Source of the DNA: an uncultured Burkholderiales bacterium
Lineage (GTDB): Bacteria > Pseudomonadota > Gammaproteobacteria > Burkholderiales > Burkholderiaceae_C
Direction of reading: 5' to 3'
Assembly: GCA_937864005.1 (NCBI GenBank)
Contig: CALMIL010000223.1
Coordinates: forward strand, 1 to 34,518
DNA: 34,518 bases
Of the stretch, positions 24,482 to 33,085 are shown one piece after another; within the stretch, counting starts at the first letter, position 1, and each line of letters begins with the position of its first letter. The position numbers and the translations under genes are program-made. The notes beneath the pieces were generated by a model. That model saw only the letters and a program-made list of their open reading frames with translations, was not told the origin of the DNA and did not search any database.

Positions 24482-25194
24482 GCGACGGCCAGCCAGCGCT
24501 CGAGCGGCGCGGGGTCGGCGAGCAGTTCGGCGCTCGGCGCGGCATGCACGATCGCCCCCCGTTCGAGGATCACCGCGCGCGTCGTGATCGGCAGGATCTG
24601 GCGCGGATTCTGTTCGACGATGATCGCCGAGACGCCTTCCTCGCGGACGATCGTGGCGATCGAGGCGAGCAGCTCCTTGACGATGATCGGCGCCAGGCCC
24701 TCGAGCGGCTCGTCCAGCAGCAGCAGCTTCGGATTGAGAACGAGCGCGCGCGCGACGGCGAGCATCTGCTGCTCGCCGCCCGAGAGCTGGCTGCCGAGGT
24801 TGGCCCGGCGCTCGGCGAGGCGCGGGAACATCGCGTAGGCGCGCTGCGGCGTCCACGGGCCGGGCCGGGCGACGGCGGTCAGGTTCTCGTCGACGCTCAG
24901 CGAGCGAAAGATATTGCGCTCCTGCGGTACCCAGCCGATGCCGGCGGCGGCGCGCGCGTGCGGCGCGAGCGCGGTGATGTCACGCCCGCCGAGCACGATG
25001 CGGCCGGCATGCCGCTGCGTCACGCCGACCAGGGAATCGAGCAGGGTCGTCTTGCCGGCGCCGTTGCGGCCGAGCAGCGCGAGCGACTCGCCCGGCGCGA
25101 GCGCGAAGTCGACATCCTGGACGACGACCGCCGCCCCGTAGCCGGCGCGCAGCGCTTCGACGCGCAGCAGCTCAGCCACCTCGGGCTCCGGCAT
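24472..25194 (-). CDS. livF: ABC transporter ATP-binding protein LivF
   Basis: 240 residues from ATG 25194, overlapping livG by 23 bases. It is an ATPase of a branched-chain amino-acid/amide-type importer at the cytoplasmic face. Walker A is GRNGAGKTT, the ABC signature LSGGEQQML, and Walker B LLLLDEPLEGLAP, followed by the His-loop region. The EPLEGLAP form is standard for LivF. It is the last gene of the five-gene operon whose binding protein starts at 28989. Confidence 0.93.
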   Translation of the reverse strand: MPEPEVAELLRVEALRAGYGAAVVVQDVDFALAPGESLALLGRNGAGKTTLLDSLVGVTQRHAGRIVLGGRDITALAPHARAAAGIGWVPQERNIFRSLSVDENLTAVARPGPWTPQRAYAMFPRLAERRANLGSQLSGGEQQMLAVARALVLNPKLLLLDEPLEGLAPIIVKELLASIATIVREEGVSAIIVEQNPRQILPITTRAVILERGAIVHAAPSAELLADPAPLERWLAVARA

Positions 25195-25942
25195 GCGGCT
25201 CGTCCGCGCCGAGGTAGACCGCCTTGACGCGCGGGTCGGCTTCGATCGACGCGACGTCGCCTTCTGCAAAGACCGCGCCGTCGACGAGCACGGTGACGAA
25301 GCGGGCGAAGTTGAAGACGAGGTCCATATCGTGTTCGATCAGCAGGATCGAGACCTCGTCGGGCAGTGCGCCGATCGCCTCGAAGATCTCCTGGCGTTCG
25401 CCCTGCGGCACGCCGGCGGCCGGCTCGTCGAGCAGCAGGACGCGCGGGCGGCAGGCAAGGGCGGTCGCGATCTCGAGCAGCCGCAGCTTGCCGTAGGCGA
25501 GCGCACGCACCGGCTGATCCATCACTTCGGCAAGGCCGAAGCGCTCGAGCAGGCGGTCGCATTCGGTGGCGAGCGCCGCGTCGCCGCCGACTGGACGCCA
25601 CCAGCGCGTGCTCGTGCCGCGGCGCGCCGAGACGGCCAGCGCAAGCGTCGTTAGCGGCGTCAGGCCGCCGAAGAGCTGATTGATCTGGAAGGTGCGGACG
25701 ATTCCGCGCCGCACCCGCGCATGAACCGACAGGCGGGTGATATCGGCACCGTCGAGTTCGATCGATCCGGCGCTGGGCGCCAGCACGCCGGTCAGCAGGT
25801 TGATCAGCGTCGTCTTGCCGGCGCCGTTCGGTCCGATCAGCGCGTGGCGCGCGCCGCGCTCGACGCTGATCGAGACCTCGCTCGTCGCCGCCAGGCCGCC
25901 GAAGCGCTTGACGAGCGCATGGGTGCGCAGCCCTGGCGTCAT
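25172..25942 (-). CDS. livG: ABC transporter ATP-binding protein LivG
   Basis: 256 residues from ATG 25942, which overlaps the livM stop by ATGA. Walker A is GPNGAGKTT. The LivG-type segment RTFQINQLFGGLTPLTTL is present, and Walker B is RVLLLDEPAAGV followed by SILLIEHDMDLVF. The signature loop reads LAYGKLRLLEIA in place of LSGGQ; LivG proteins commonly carry LAYGxxRxLEIA, so this is a normal family variant. It pairs with LivF as the two ATPases of the importer. Confidence 0.93.
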   Translation of the reverse strand: MTPGLRTHALVKRFGGLAATSEVSISVERGARHALIGPNGAGKTTLINLLTGVLAPSAGSIELDGADITRLSVHARVRRGIVRTFQINQLFGGLTPLTTLALAVSARRGTSTRWWRPVGGDAALATECDRLLERFGLAEVMDQPVRALAYGKLRLLEIATALACRPRVLLLDEPAAGVPQGERQEIFEAIGALPDEVSILLIEHDMDLVFNFARFVTVLVDGAVFAEGDVASIEADPRVKAVYLGADEPHAGARGG

Positions 25943-26895
25943 GGCGCGCGCCGCCACCACGTCCACGGCCGCACCAGGCGCTCGCGGCCGACCATCACGA
26001 GGACGACCAGGAACAGGCCGACCCAGAAGTTCCAGTATTCCGGCGTCCAGGCCGAGACGAGGTCGTGCAGCAGCTTGAAGGCGATCGCGCCGAAGATGCC
26101 GCCATAGAGATAGCCGGTGCCGCCGATGACGAGGACGAGCAGGATATCGGCGCTGCGCTCGAAGCCGAACATGTCGAGCGAGGCGATGCCGGCCGTCTGC
26201 GCGAGCAGGGCGCCGGCGGCGCCGGCGAGGGCGGCGCTGAAGGTATAGATCGCGACCAGCCGCAGCGGCACCGACAAGCCGATGCTCGCGGCGCGCAGCC
26301 GGTTGTCGCGCAAGGCCTGCAGCGACAGGCCGAACGGCGAGTGCACGATGCGGCGCGCGACGAAAAGGGCGACGCCCAGCACGGCGAGCGAATAGGCGAG
26401 TGCGGTGCGGCCGGCGAGATCGAATTCGAAGCGCCCGGCAAGCGGCGCCATCGCGACCTGCATGCCATCGGCACCGCCGGTCAGCCAGTCGAGCTTGTTG
26501 GCCAGCTCGTAGAGCAGCGAGGCGACGCCCAGCGTCACCATCAGCCGCGTGAGGTCGCTGCCGCGCAGGATCAGTGCGCTGCTCGCGAGACCGAGCAGCG
26601 CGCTGGCGGCGATCGCGATGCCAAGGCCGGCGAGCGGCTCGGGCATGACGTCGTTGGCGACAAGCGCCGCCGTATACGCGCCCAGGCCGAAGAAGGCCGC
26701 ATGGCCGAGCGAGACGATGCCGGCGTAGCCGAGGATCAGGTCGAGCGAGACGGCGAACAGCGCCGTGATCGCGATCTCGTTGAGCAGCAGCGACTGCCCC
26801 GGCAGCAGCCACCAGCAAAGCGGCAGCGCGGCAAACAGCGCCAGCTCCCACCAGCGCCAGCGCGCATTCGTGCGCAGCGAGCCGGCCGCCGTCAT
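25939..26895 (-). CDS. livM: ABC transporter permease LivM
   Basis: 318 residues with about eight membrane helices. The LivM signature GYAGIVSLGHAAFFGLGAYTAAL is at about 57-79. ALRDNRLRAASIGLSV is the cytoplasmic loop that meets the ATPases. It forms the channel with LivH. The start overlaps the livH stop by ATGA. Confidence 0.94.
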   Translation of the reverse strand: MTAAGSLRTNARWRWWELALFAALPLCWWLLPGQSLLLNEIAITALFAVSLDLILGYAGIVSLGHAAFFGLGAYTAALVANDVMPEPLAGLGIAIAASALLGLASSALILRGSDLTRLMVTLGVASLLYELANKLDWLTGGADGMQVAMAPLAGRFEFDLAGRTALAYSLAVLGVALFVARRIVHSPFGLSLQALRDNRLRAASIGLSVPLRLVAIYTFSAALAGAAGALLAQTAGIASLDMFGFERSADILLVLVIGGTGYLYGGIFGAIAFKLLHDLVSAWTPEYWNFWVGLFLVVLVMVGRERLVRPWTWWRRAP

Positions 26896-27755
26896 GCCTG
26901 CTTGCCGCCGCGGGCGAACAGGCCCTGCGGACGCACCATCAGGATCACGATCATCAGGCTGTAGACGATGAATGCGCCGAGCTTGGGCACATAGTATTTG
27001 CCGGCGACGTCGAAGATGCCGAGCAGCAGCGCGGCGAGCAGCGGGCCGGTGATCGTCGTCGTGCCGCCGACCGAGCAGACGATCAGAAAATAGATCATGA
27101 ACTTGAGCGGGAAGGTCGGGTCCAGGCCGAGCACCTCGGCGCCGAGCGCGCCGCCGAGCCCGGCGAGTCCGGAGCCGACCGCGAAGGTGAGCAGGAAGAT
27201 GCGATTGACGTCGAGCCCGAGGCCGCCGGCGGTGCGCGGATCGTCGACCGCGGCGCGCAGCCGGCTGCCGAACCGGGTGCGCGACAGCACCCATTGCAGC
27301 ACCACCGTCAGCGCCGCGCAGACGACGATGATGAAGAGCCGGTAGCGGCCGATGCCCACCGCCTCGATCGGCAGCCGCCCCTGCAGCCACGCCGGCAGCG
27401 TGATGTTCTGCTGCATCGAGCCGACGAAATAGTCGACCGCCGCGACCGCCATGAAGACGAGCCCGATCGAGAACAGCACCTGGTCGAGGTGCGGCTTGGC
27501 ATACATCGGGCGATACAGCGTCGGCTCGAGCAGCATGCCCAGCAGCGCCGAGCCGATGAAGGCGAGCGGCAGGCAGGCGAGAAACGGCACGCCGAGCCGG
27601 TTCATCAGCAGCACCGTGATATAGCCGCCGGCCATCGCGAAGGCGCCGTGCGCGAGGTTGATGAAATTCATCAGCCCGAGCGTCACGGCCAGTCCGACCG
27701 ACAGCACGAACAGCAGCATGCCGTAGGCGATGCCGTCGAAGAGCAGGGTCAGCAT
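26892..27755 (-). CDS. livH: ABC transporter permease LivH
   Basis: 287 residues with about eight membrane helices. The family segment GLMNFINLAHGAFAMAGGY is at 27-45 and LRAAVDDPRTAGGLGLDV is the cytoplasmic EAA-like loop. TITGPLLAALLLG is near the C-terminus. It is second in the operon, 52 bases after the binding-protein gene. Confidence 0.94.
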   Translation of the reverse strand: MLTLLFDGIAYGMLLFVLSVGLAVTLGLMNFINLAHGAFAMAGGYITVLLMNRLGVPFLACLPLAFIGSALLGMLLEPTLYRPMYAKPHLDQVLFSIGLVFMAVAAVDYFVGSMQQNITLPAWLQGRLPIEAVGIGRYRLFIIVVCAALTVVLQWVLSRTRFGSRLRAAVDDPRTAGGLGLDVNRIFLLTFAVGSGLAGLGGALGAEVLGLDPTFPLKFMIYFLIVCSVGGTTTITGPLLAALLLGIFDVAGKYYVPKLGAFIVYSLMIVILMVRPQGLFARGGKQA

Positions 27756-27807
27756 GCGCGGCGATCGCGGTCCGGGGCGCAGGCTGGGGCGACGAATGCG
27801 CGCGGTG

Positions 27808-28989
27808 CTACTTCGCCTTCCCCGGGTCCTTCACCGACTTCTGGACGTCGAACTCGACGTTGTAGAGCTGGTTGCCCATTGAGGGGACACGCTCGACCTT
27901 GCGGATATAGATGTCCTGGACGATATCGCGCGTCTGGGCGTCGATCAGGATCTGGCCGCGCGGGCTCTCGAAGACCTGCCCCTTCATCGCCGCCAGCAAG
28001 GCGTCGCCGCCGCCCTTGCCGCCGGTGGTGGCCAGCGCGCTGTAGATGAGGTGCATGCCGTCGTAGCCGGCAACCGCCATGAAGTTGGGGCGGAAGTGAT
28101 TCGCCGCCTCGAACGCGGCGACGAACTTCTTGTTCATCGCCGACGGATGCGCGGCCGAATAGTGGTGCGAGGTGACGACGCCGAGCGCGACATCGCCCAT
28201 GTCGGCGAGCTGGTCGTCGTCGGTCACGTCGCCGGTCGCGATCAGGCGAATGCCCGACTTGTCGAGTCCGCGCTCGCCGAACTGCTTCATGAATGCCGCG
28301 CCCTGGCCCGAGGGCAGGAAGACGAAGACCGCGTCGGGCTTGAGATCGGCGACCTTCTGCAGGAAGGGCGCGAAGTCCGGGCTCTTCAGCGGCGTGCGGA
28401 TCTCGCCGATCACCTTGCCGCCGTTGAGCTTGAACTGGCTGATGAAGAACTTCTCGGCGTCCAGGCCCGGCCCGTAGTCGGCGACGAAGGTGACGGCGGT
28501 CTTGATGCCGTTCTTCGCCGCCCAGTCGGCGATCGGCACCGTCGCCTGCGGCAGCGTGAAGCTGGTGCGCACGATATAGGGCGAGCGCTCGGTGATCGCC
28601 GAGGTCGCGGCGGCGGTGACGACCATCGGCGTCTTGCTCTGCGTCGCGATCGGCGCGGCGGCGAAGGCCGCCGGCGTGATGCCGAAACCGGCGATGACGT
28701 CGACCTTGTCGTTGACCACCAGTTCCTGGGCCAGGCGCTTGGTCATGTCGGGCGCGCCACCGTCGTCCTTGACGATGAGCTCGATCTTTCGCCCGCTGAC
28801 GGTTGCGCCGTGCTGCGCCATGTAGAGCTTGGCGGCGGCCTCGATCTGCTTGCCGGTCGATGCCTGCTGGCCCGTCATCGGCAGGATGAAGCCGATCTTG
28901 AAAGGCTCGGCCGCGTGTGCGGCAAAGCCCAGCACGCATGCACCGCAGAAGGCAACGGCGGCGTCGAGCCATAGGCGGCGTCTCATCAT
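27808..28989 (-). CDS. Periplasmic substrate-binding protein of a Liv-type transporter
   Basis: 393 residues. ATG 28989 and an adjacent ATG at 28986 both lie within reach of AAGGAG (spacing six and nine). The signal peptide is residues 1-27, cut after AHAA to give AEPFKIGFILPMTG. The body is a type I periplasmic binding protein (Peripla_BP_6, LivJ-like), with DDGGAPDMTKRLAQELVVNDKVDVIAGFG and AGYDGMHLIYSAL. It captures the ligand for LivHMGF. The ligand is not readable: relatives bind branched-chain amino acids, amides, urea or aromatic compounds. It is the first gene of the operon, the usual position. Confidence 0.92.
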   Translation of the reverse strand: MMRRRLWLDAAVAFCGACVLGFAAHAAEPFKIGFILPMTGQQASTGKQIEAAAKLYMAQHGATVSGRKIELIVKDDGGAPDMTKRLAQELVVNDKVDVIAGFGITPAAFAAAPIATQSKTPMVVTAAATSAITERSPYIVRTSFTLPQATVPIADWAAKNGIKTAVTFVADYGPGLDAEKFFISQFKLNGGKVIGEIRTPLKSPDFAPFLQKVADLKPDAVFVFLPSGQGAAFMKQFGERGLDKSGIRLIATGDVTDDDQLADMGDVALGVVTSHHYSAAHPSAMNKKFVAAFEAANHFRPNFMAVAGYDGMHLIYSALATTGGKGGGDALLAAMKGQVFESPRGQILIDAQTRDIVQDIYIRKVERVPSMGNQLYNVEFDVQKSVKDPGKAK

Positions 28990-29434
28990 CTCGTTCTCCT
29001 TTCAGGGCAGCCGGTTCGGAACTGCAAGCGGAAGGACTGTAGCAAAGCCGCATGCACTGGCATGGGGGCATGCCTTTCGATTCAGTTCGGCGCGATACCG
29101 TGCTGCGCGGGGCGAAGGCGCCGGGCCGCCGCTGGATGGGTGGATGCCGGCACGGCAGCCTCCCGCCGGCAGCGCGCGGTGAGTCTCGCAGGGCTGCCAG
29201 CGCCGGCGCTGCTCAGCAAGGTCTCCGAACGGTTCCGGGCGCCGACCCACACGTGCTTGGCGCGATCTATCGGTGAAGGCGAGGGGTTCGGCCGGATCGG
29301 CGTCAGCGAGGTGATTGATTCTCGTCAAAGCCTTCACATTGAGCGCGAATGAGAATGCGTTGCATCCGCATTCCATCTCATTGAACTCGTTGCCGCGCCG
29401 GATCGCCCCTCGGCGCGCACTCCCTCTTCCAACC
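28990..29434. other. 445-base intergenic region with inverted repeats and a Fur-like site
   Basis: Separates the binding-protein gene (-) from the TonB-receptor gene (+). Visible structure: GGCATG-GGGG-CATGCC (29059-29074), a second GCATG-based repeat next to it (29051-29064), a perfect 14-base palindrome CAGCGCCGGCGCTG (29198-29211), and nested inverted repeats at 29348-29382. The right end probably carries the receptor promoter, the left end that of the liv operon. No protein is supported; the GC-rich centre could be a structured RNA leader or a repeat element. Confidence 0.5.
29345..29382 (+). promoter_or_regulatory. Possible Fur-binding operator of the TonB receptor gene
   Basis: GCGAATGAGAATGCGTTGC (29345-29363) matches about 11 of 19 positions of the Fur box consensus, including a GAGAAT hexamer. 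The flanks form nested inverted repeats: GAATGCG (29353-29359) with CGCATTC (29367-29373), and AATGAGA (29348-29354) with TCTCATT (29376-29382). An opposed ATTCTC lies at 29318-29323. It sits 50-90 bases before a FecA-like receptor, where iron control is expected. Confidence 0.4.
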
Positions 29435-31705
29435 ATGACGTACAAACTCGACCTCCACTCGGCCAAGGGAAAGCGCGACGCCGCTGCTGCCGCATCGGGC
29501 GGCAAGCGGCTCGCCGTGATGACGCTGCTGGCAATGGCTGCTGATGCATCGCTCGCGCAATCGGCGTCTCCCGGTTCTTCGGTCGTGCTCGACCCGGTCG
29601 TCGTTCGGGCGCCTCGCCTGGGCCCGTCGGCGGGCGTTCGCGAGCGTTTCGAGGCGCTCCCGGGCGGCGTGACGCTGCTGGAGAAGGACGACTTCGACGA
29701 CACCGCGCGCCCCACGCTGGCCAATGCGCTGGCCGACGCGCCGGGCGTGATCGTGCAGGAGTTCTTCGGCAGCAACGATCAGCCGCGCGTCCAGATTCGC
29801 GGCTCGGGGCTGCAGCAGAACCCGGTCGAGCGCGGCGTGCTGATGCTGCAGGACGGGCTGCCGATCAACCGCGCCGATGGCTCGTACATCGTCGGCTTCG
29901 CCAATCCGCAGCAGGCGCAGTCGATCGAGGTCTATCGCGGTTACATCGCCAACCGCCTCGGCTCGACGGTGCTGGGCGGCGCGCTCAATTTCGTCTCGCC
30001 GACGGGGTCGCAGCAACCCGGCACCGAACTGTGGGCGGCCGGCGGCAGCTTCGACCACTTGAACCTGTTCGGACAGATCGGCGGCGGCAACGCGAACGTC
30101 GACGGCCTGTTCCAGATCGACCACGACCAGTCCAACGGCTATCGCGACTACAACCGCTCCGAACGCACGAGCGTCGGCGGCAATGTCGGCTACGCGCTGT
30201 CCAGCAACGTCGCCACCCGCGTCTTCCTGCGCTACAGCGACCTGCAGTTCGACGTTTCCGGGCCGCTGCCGAAGAGCCTGATGGAGGCCGACCCGCGCCA
30301 GGTATTCACCGGCCCGACGGTGACGCCGAGCGGCCCGATCAATCCCGGGCCCAACGTCGTGCGCGACCGGCCGATGCGCGAGGCGAACCAGTTCATCGCC
30401 GGGGCGAGAACGACGGCGACTTTCGACCACCATCTGCTGGACTTCGCGCTCGGCTATACGCGCACCGAGGACAGCTTTCGCTTCCCCGTCTCGTCGAGCG
30501 TGCGCGATACCGACGGCGACGACTACACCTTGGTGCTGCGCTACGCGTTGAAGCCCGAGGGCACCGTGCTGCCGCTGTTCGAGGCGACGGCGCAATACGC
30601 CTCCGGTTCGGCGGATCGCGAGAACCACGTCAACCAGTCCGGCGCTTCCGGCCTGCTGTTCGGGCAGTCCGAACTCGATGCGACGACGCTGTCGCTGTAT
30701 GGCGGCTTCAATCTCGCGCTGGCGGACCGCGTCTGGCTGTCGCCGTCGGTCGCCTACGGCCGCGCGACGCGCGACAACAACGACATCTACAACCTGGCGA
30801 CACGTCCGACGATCGCCTTCAACCCCGCCAATCCGAGCGTCGCCCTGCCCAACGGCGCGGTGCCGACGGTCAGCACGAGCTACGCGCGCACCTACGACGG
30901 CTGGAGTCCGAGCCTCGCGCTTTCGTACCGGCCCGACGCCGTGCACATGATGTACGCCGCCGTCAGCCGCACCTTCGAGCCGCCGACGCACGACGACCTG
31001 CTGGCGACCGTCAACGGCACGCCCAACAGCAGCGCCGGCCGGCCCAATCCGGGCGCGCCGATGCAGCCCGCCGCGGTGTTCTCGACCCCCGATCTGGACG
31101 CGCAGACCTCGACCACGCTGGAAGGCGGCTGGCGCGGCAAGGCCGATCGGTTCTGGTGGGACGCGGTCGTCTACTACTCGTGGATCGACGGCGAGCTGCT
31201 CAGCCTGCGCGATTCGAGCGGCGCGCCGCTGGGCGCCGTCAACGCCGACAAGACGAGGCACTTCGGCGTCGAGCTGGGGCTGGGCGCCACGCTTACCGAT
31301 ACGCTGTCGGCGCGCCTGACCTACACCTATCAGGACTTCCGCTTCGACGGCGATCCGCTGCGCGGCGACAACCAGCTCGCCGGCGTGCCGCGCCACTTCG
31401 CATACGCGCTGCTGCGCTATCAGCCGACGGCGCAGTGGGACATCCGCGGGTCGGTGCGCTGGAAGGCATCCAAGACCTGGGTCGACAATATGAATACCCA
31501 GTTCTCCGATTCCTATGCGCTGCTCGACCTGAGCGTGGGCTACTCGTTCGACAAGACCTTCACGGTCTTCGCCGAATTGACGAACGCCTTCGACACGACC
31601 TACGCAGCATCGACCCTCATCGTCGATCAGGCGCGCGCCGATCAGGCGGCATACATTCCCGGTTCCGGGCGCGCGATCAACGTCGGCATCAGAGCGTCGT
31701 TCTAG
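29435..31705 (+). CDS. TonB-dependent receptor, FecA-like
   Basis: 756 residues from ATG 29435; an upstream in-frame start at 29315 would place non-signal residues first and overlap the operator. Residues about 23-41 are a signal peptide, cut near ASLA-QSA. A short TonB-box-like stretch (DPVVVRAPR) follows, then the plug domain (about 65-190) with LADAPGVIV, VQIRGSGLQQNP, IEVYRGYIANRLGSTVLGGALNFVSPTG, and a beta-barrel ending in Phe (RASF), the outer-membrane assembly signal. The general form is the ferric-citrate receptor group (COG4772 type). It moves a ferric chelate across the outer membrane using TonB energy. No sigma/anti-sigma pair is adjacent, unlike fec operons. Ligand not determined. 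Confidence 0.92.
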   Translation: MTYKLDLHSAKGKRDAAAAASGGKRLAVMTLLAMAADASLAQSASPGSSVVLDPVVVRAPRLGPSAGVRERFEALPGGVTLLEKDDFDDTARPTLANALADAPGVIVQEFFGSNDQPRVQIRGSGLQQNPVERGVLMLQDGLPINRADGSYIVGFANPQQAQSIEVYRGYIANRLGSTVLGGALNFVSPTGSQQPGTELWAAGGSFDHLNLFGQIGGGNANVDGLFQIDHDQSNGYRDYNRSERTSVGGNVGYALSSNVATRVFLRYSDLQFDVSGPLPKSLMEADPRQVFTGPTVTPSGPINPGPNVVRDRPMREANQFIAGARTTATFDHHLLDFALGYTRTEDSFRFPVSSSVRDTDGDDYTLVLRYALKPEGTVLPLFEATAQYASGSADRENHVNQSGASGLLFGQSELDATTLSLYGGFNLALADRVWLSPSVAYGRATRDNNDIYNLATRPTIAFNPANPSVALPNGAVPTVSTSYARTYDGWSPSLALSYRPDAVHMMYAAVSRTFEPPTHDDLLATVNGTPNSSAGRPNPGAPMQPAAVFSTPDLDAQTSTTLEGGWRGKADRFWWDAVVYYSWIDGELLSLRDSSGAPLGAVNADKTRHFGVELGLGATLTDTLSARLTYTYQDFRFDGDPLRGDNQLAGVPRHFAYALLRYQPTAQWDIRGSVRWKASKTWVDNMNTQFSDSYALLDLSVGYSFDKTFTVFAELTNAFDTTYAASTLIVDQARADQAAYIPGSGRAINVGIRASF

Positions 31706-31745
31706 CGCGCCGCGAGCGGCTTGCCGGCGCGCCGGCAGCGATCGA

Positions 31746-32870
31746 TCAGCCCCAGACTTCGGCGGCCGTCTCGACGACCAGCCGCAGCTTCTGGCGCTGC
31801 GCCTCGACCGCGATATTGTTGCCGTGCACGGTGCTCGAGAAGCCGCACTGCGGGCTGAGCGCGAGCTGCTCTAGCGGCGCATGCTGCGCCGCCTCGGCGA
31901 TGCGGCGCTTCAAGGTGTCCTTGCTTTCCATCTCGCCGAACTTGGTCGTCACGAGGCCGAGCACGACGATCTTGCCGGGCTTCAGGAAGCGCAGCGGCCG
32001 GAAGTCGCCCGAGCGGTCGTCGTCGTATTCCATGAAGATCGCATCGAGATTCATCTCGGCGAGCAGCGCCTCGGCGACCGGTTCGTAGTTGCCCGAAGCA
32101 GCGTGCGTGCTCTTGAAATTGCCGCGGCACAGGTGCATCGCGAGCGTCATGCCGGCCGGCTTGCGCGCAACGACCTTGTTGATGAAGCCGGCGTAGCGGT
32201 GCGGCAGCTCGTTCGGGTCGTCGCCGCGCTGGCGCGCCGCTTCGCGCATCTTCTCGTCGCACAGATACGCCATGTTGGTGTCGTCCATCTGCACGTAGCG
32301 GCAGCCGGCGTCGTAGAGCGACTGCAGCTCGTCGCCGTAGGCGCGCGCGACATCGTCGTAGAACGCCGGTTCGAGTTCCGGATACGCCTCGCGGCTGATG
32401 CCGGCGCGGCCGCCCCGGAAGTGCAGCATGGTCGGCGACGGAATCGTCACCTTCGGCGTGCAGCCGGGGGCGAGGGCGTCGACCTGCGACTTCAGATATT
32501 CGAAATCGGCGCGCTGGATATCCTTCGCGTGCCGCACCTTGTCGACGACGCGGATCACCGGCGGCGCGAGCTCTTCGCTGCCGTCGGCGCGCTTGACCGT
32601 CACCGGGATGTCGGTCTTCACGCCGCCAAGCTGCTCGAGAAAGTCGATGTGGAAATAGGTGCGGCGGAACTCGCCGTCGGTGATGCTGTGCAGCCCGCAG
32701 TCACGCTGGAAGGCGACGATCTCGGTGATCGCCTTGTCTTCCACCGCGCGCAGCGCGGCGGCGTCGATCTCGCCGCGCGCCTCGCGCGCACGCGCCTCGA
32801 GCAGGTAGGCGGGGCGCAGAAAGCTGCCGACATGGTCGGCCCGAAACGGCGGCGTGGTACGGATCGTCAT
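31746..32870 (-). CDS. MetE C-terminal-domain-like methyltransferase
   Basis: 374 residues. The start at 32870 has AGGAG about ten bases upstream. It corresponds to the C-terminal catalytic half of cobalamin-independent methionine synthase, as in the YxjG/YxjH type. Zinc ligands are His246 and Cys248 in MHLCRGN and Cys342 in LSPQCGFSS, with an acidic residue near EYDDD (281-285). ADHVGSFLRP at the start and YVQMDDTNMAYL (192-203) are typical. It would transfer a methyl group to a thiol such as homocysteine, but these short homologues often use donors other than methyltetrahydrofolate, so the substrate is uncertain. Its 3' end is 40 bases from the receptor gene's stop. Confidence 0.9.
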   Translation of the reverse strand: MTIRTTPPFRADHVGSFLRPAYLLEARAREARGEIDAAALRAVEDKAITEIVAFQRDCGLHSITDGEFRRTYFHIDFLEQLGGVKTDIPVTVKRADGSEELAPPVIRVVDKVRHAKDIQRADFEYLKSQVDALAPGCTPKVTIPSPTMLHFRGGRAGISREAYPELEPAFYDDVARAYGDELQSLYDAGCRYVQMDDTNMAYLCDEKMREAARQRGDDPNELPHRYAGFINKVVARKPAGMTLAMHLCRGNFKSTHAASGNYEPVAEALLAEMNLDAIFMEYDDDRSGDFRPLRFLKPGKIVVLGLVTTKFGEMESKDTLKRRIAEAAQHAPLEQLALSPQCGFSSTVHGNNIAVEAQRQKLRLVVETAAEVWG

Positions 32871-32908
32871 GATGCTGAGGTCTCCTGCGGGGCGATGCAA
32901 AGTGAAAG

Positions 32909-32929
32909 GCGCAAGGGCGAATCTTGCGC
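32909..32929. other. Hairpin between bioD and the MetE-like gene
   Basis: GCGCAAG (32909-32915) pairs with CTTGCGC (32923-32929) across a seven-base loop. On the minus strand a moderately T-rich stretch (TTTCACTTT) follows. It lies 150 bases beyond the bioD stop and 40 before the MetE-like start, so it could end bioD transcripts or sit in the leader of the next gene. Confidence 0.35.
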
Positions 32930-33085
32930 TGCCGATTTTGCTACCGGCGGCCCGGGCCGGCATTCGCGGCCGCCGGAACGCAAGCCCGCGTACCCGCCAT
33001 CCGGTTGTCGGAAGCTTGCAAGCGCCAGCCGCGCACCTGTCCCTCGAAGGCCGCTCGAGGCCGCGGCGCGGTCGCGGGTTGCGCG

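Noticed and set aside
29101..29230. Cobalamin riboswitch upstream of the TonB receptor
   Set aside because: There is a GGAGACC-like piece on the minus strand, but no CCCGCAACTGT or GCCACTG core in a consistent order, and the orientation does not fit the receptor.
32871..33085. Cobalamin, SAM or SAH riboswitch before the MetE-like gene
   Set aside because: GCAGGAGACCT near the start looks like a partial B12 box but is better explained as the Shine-Dalgarno; no conserved core elements are visible.
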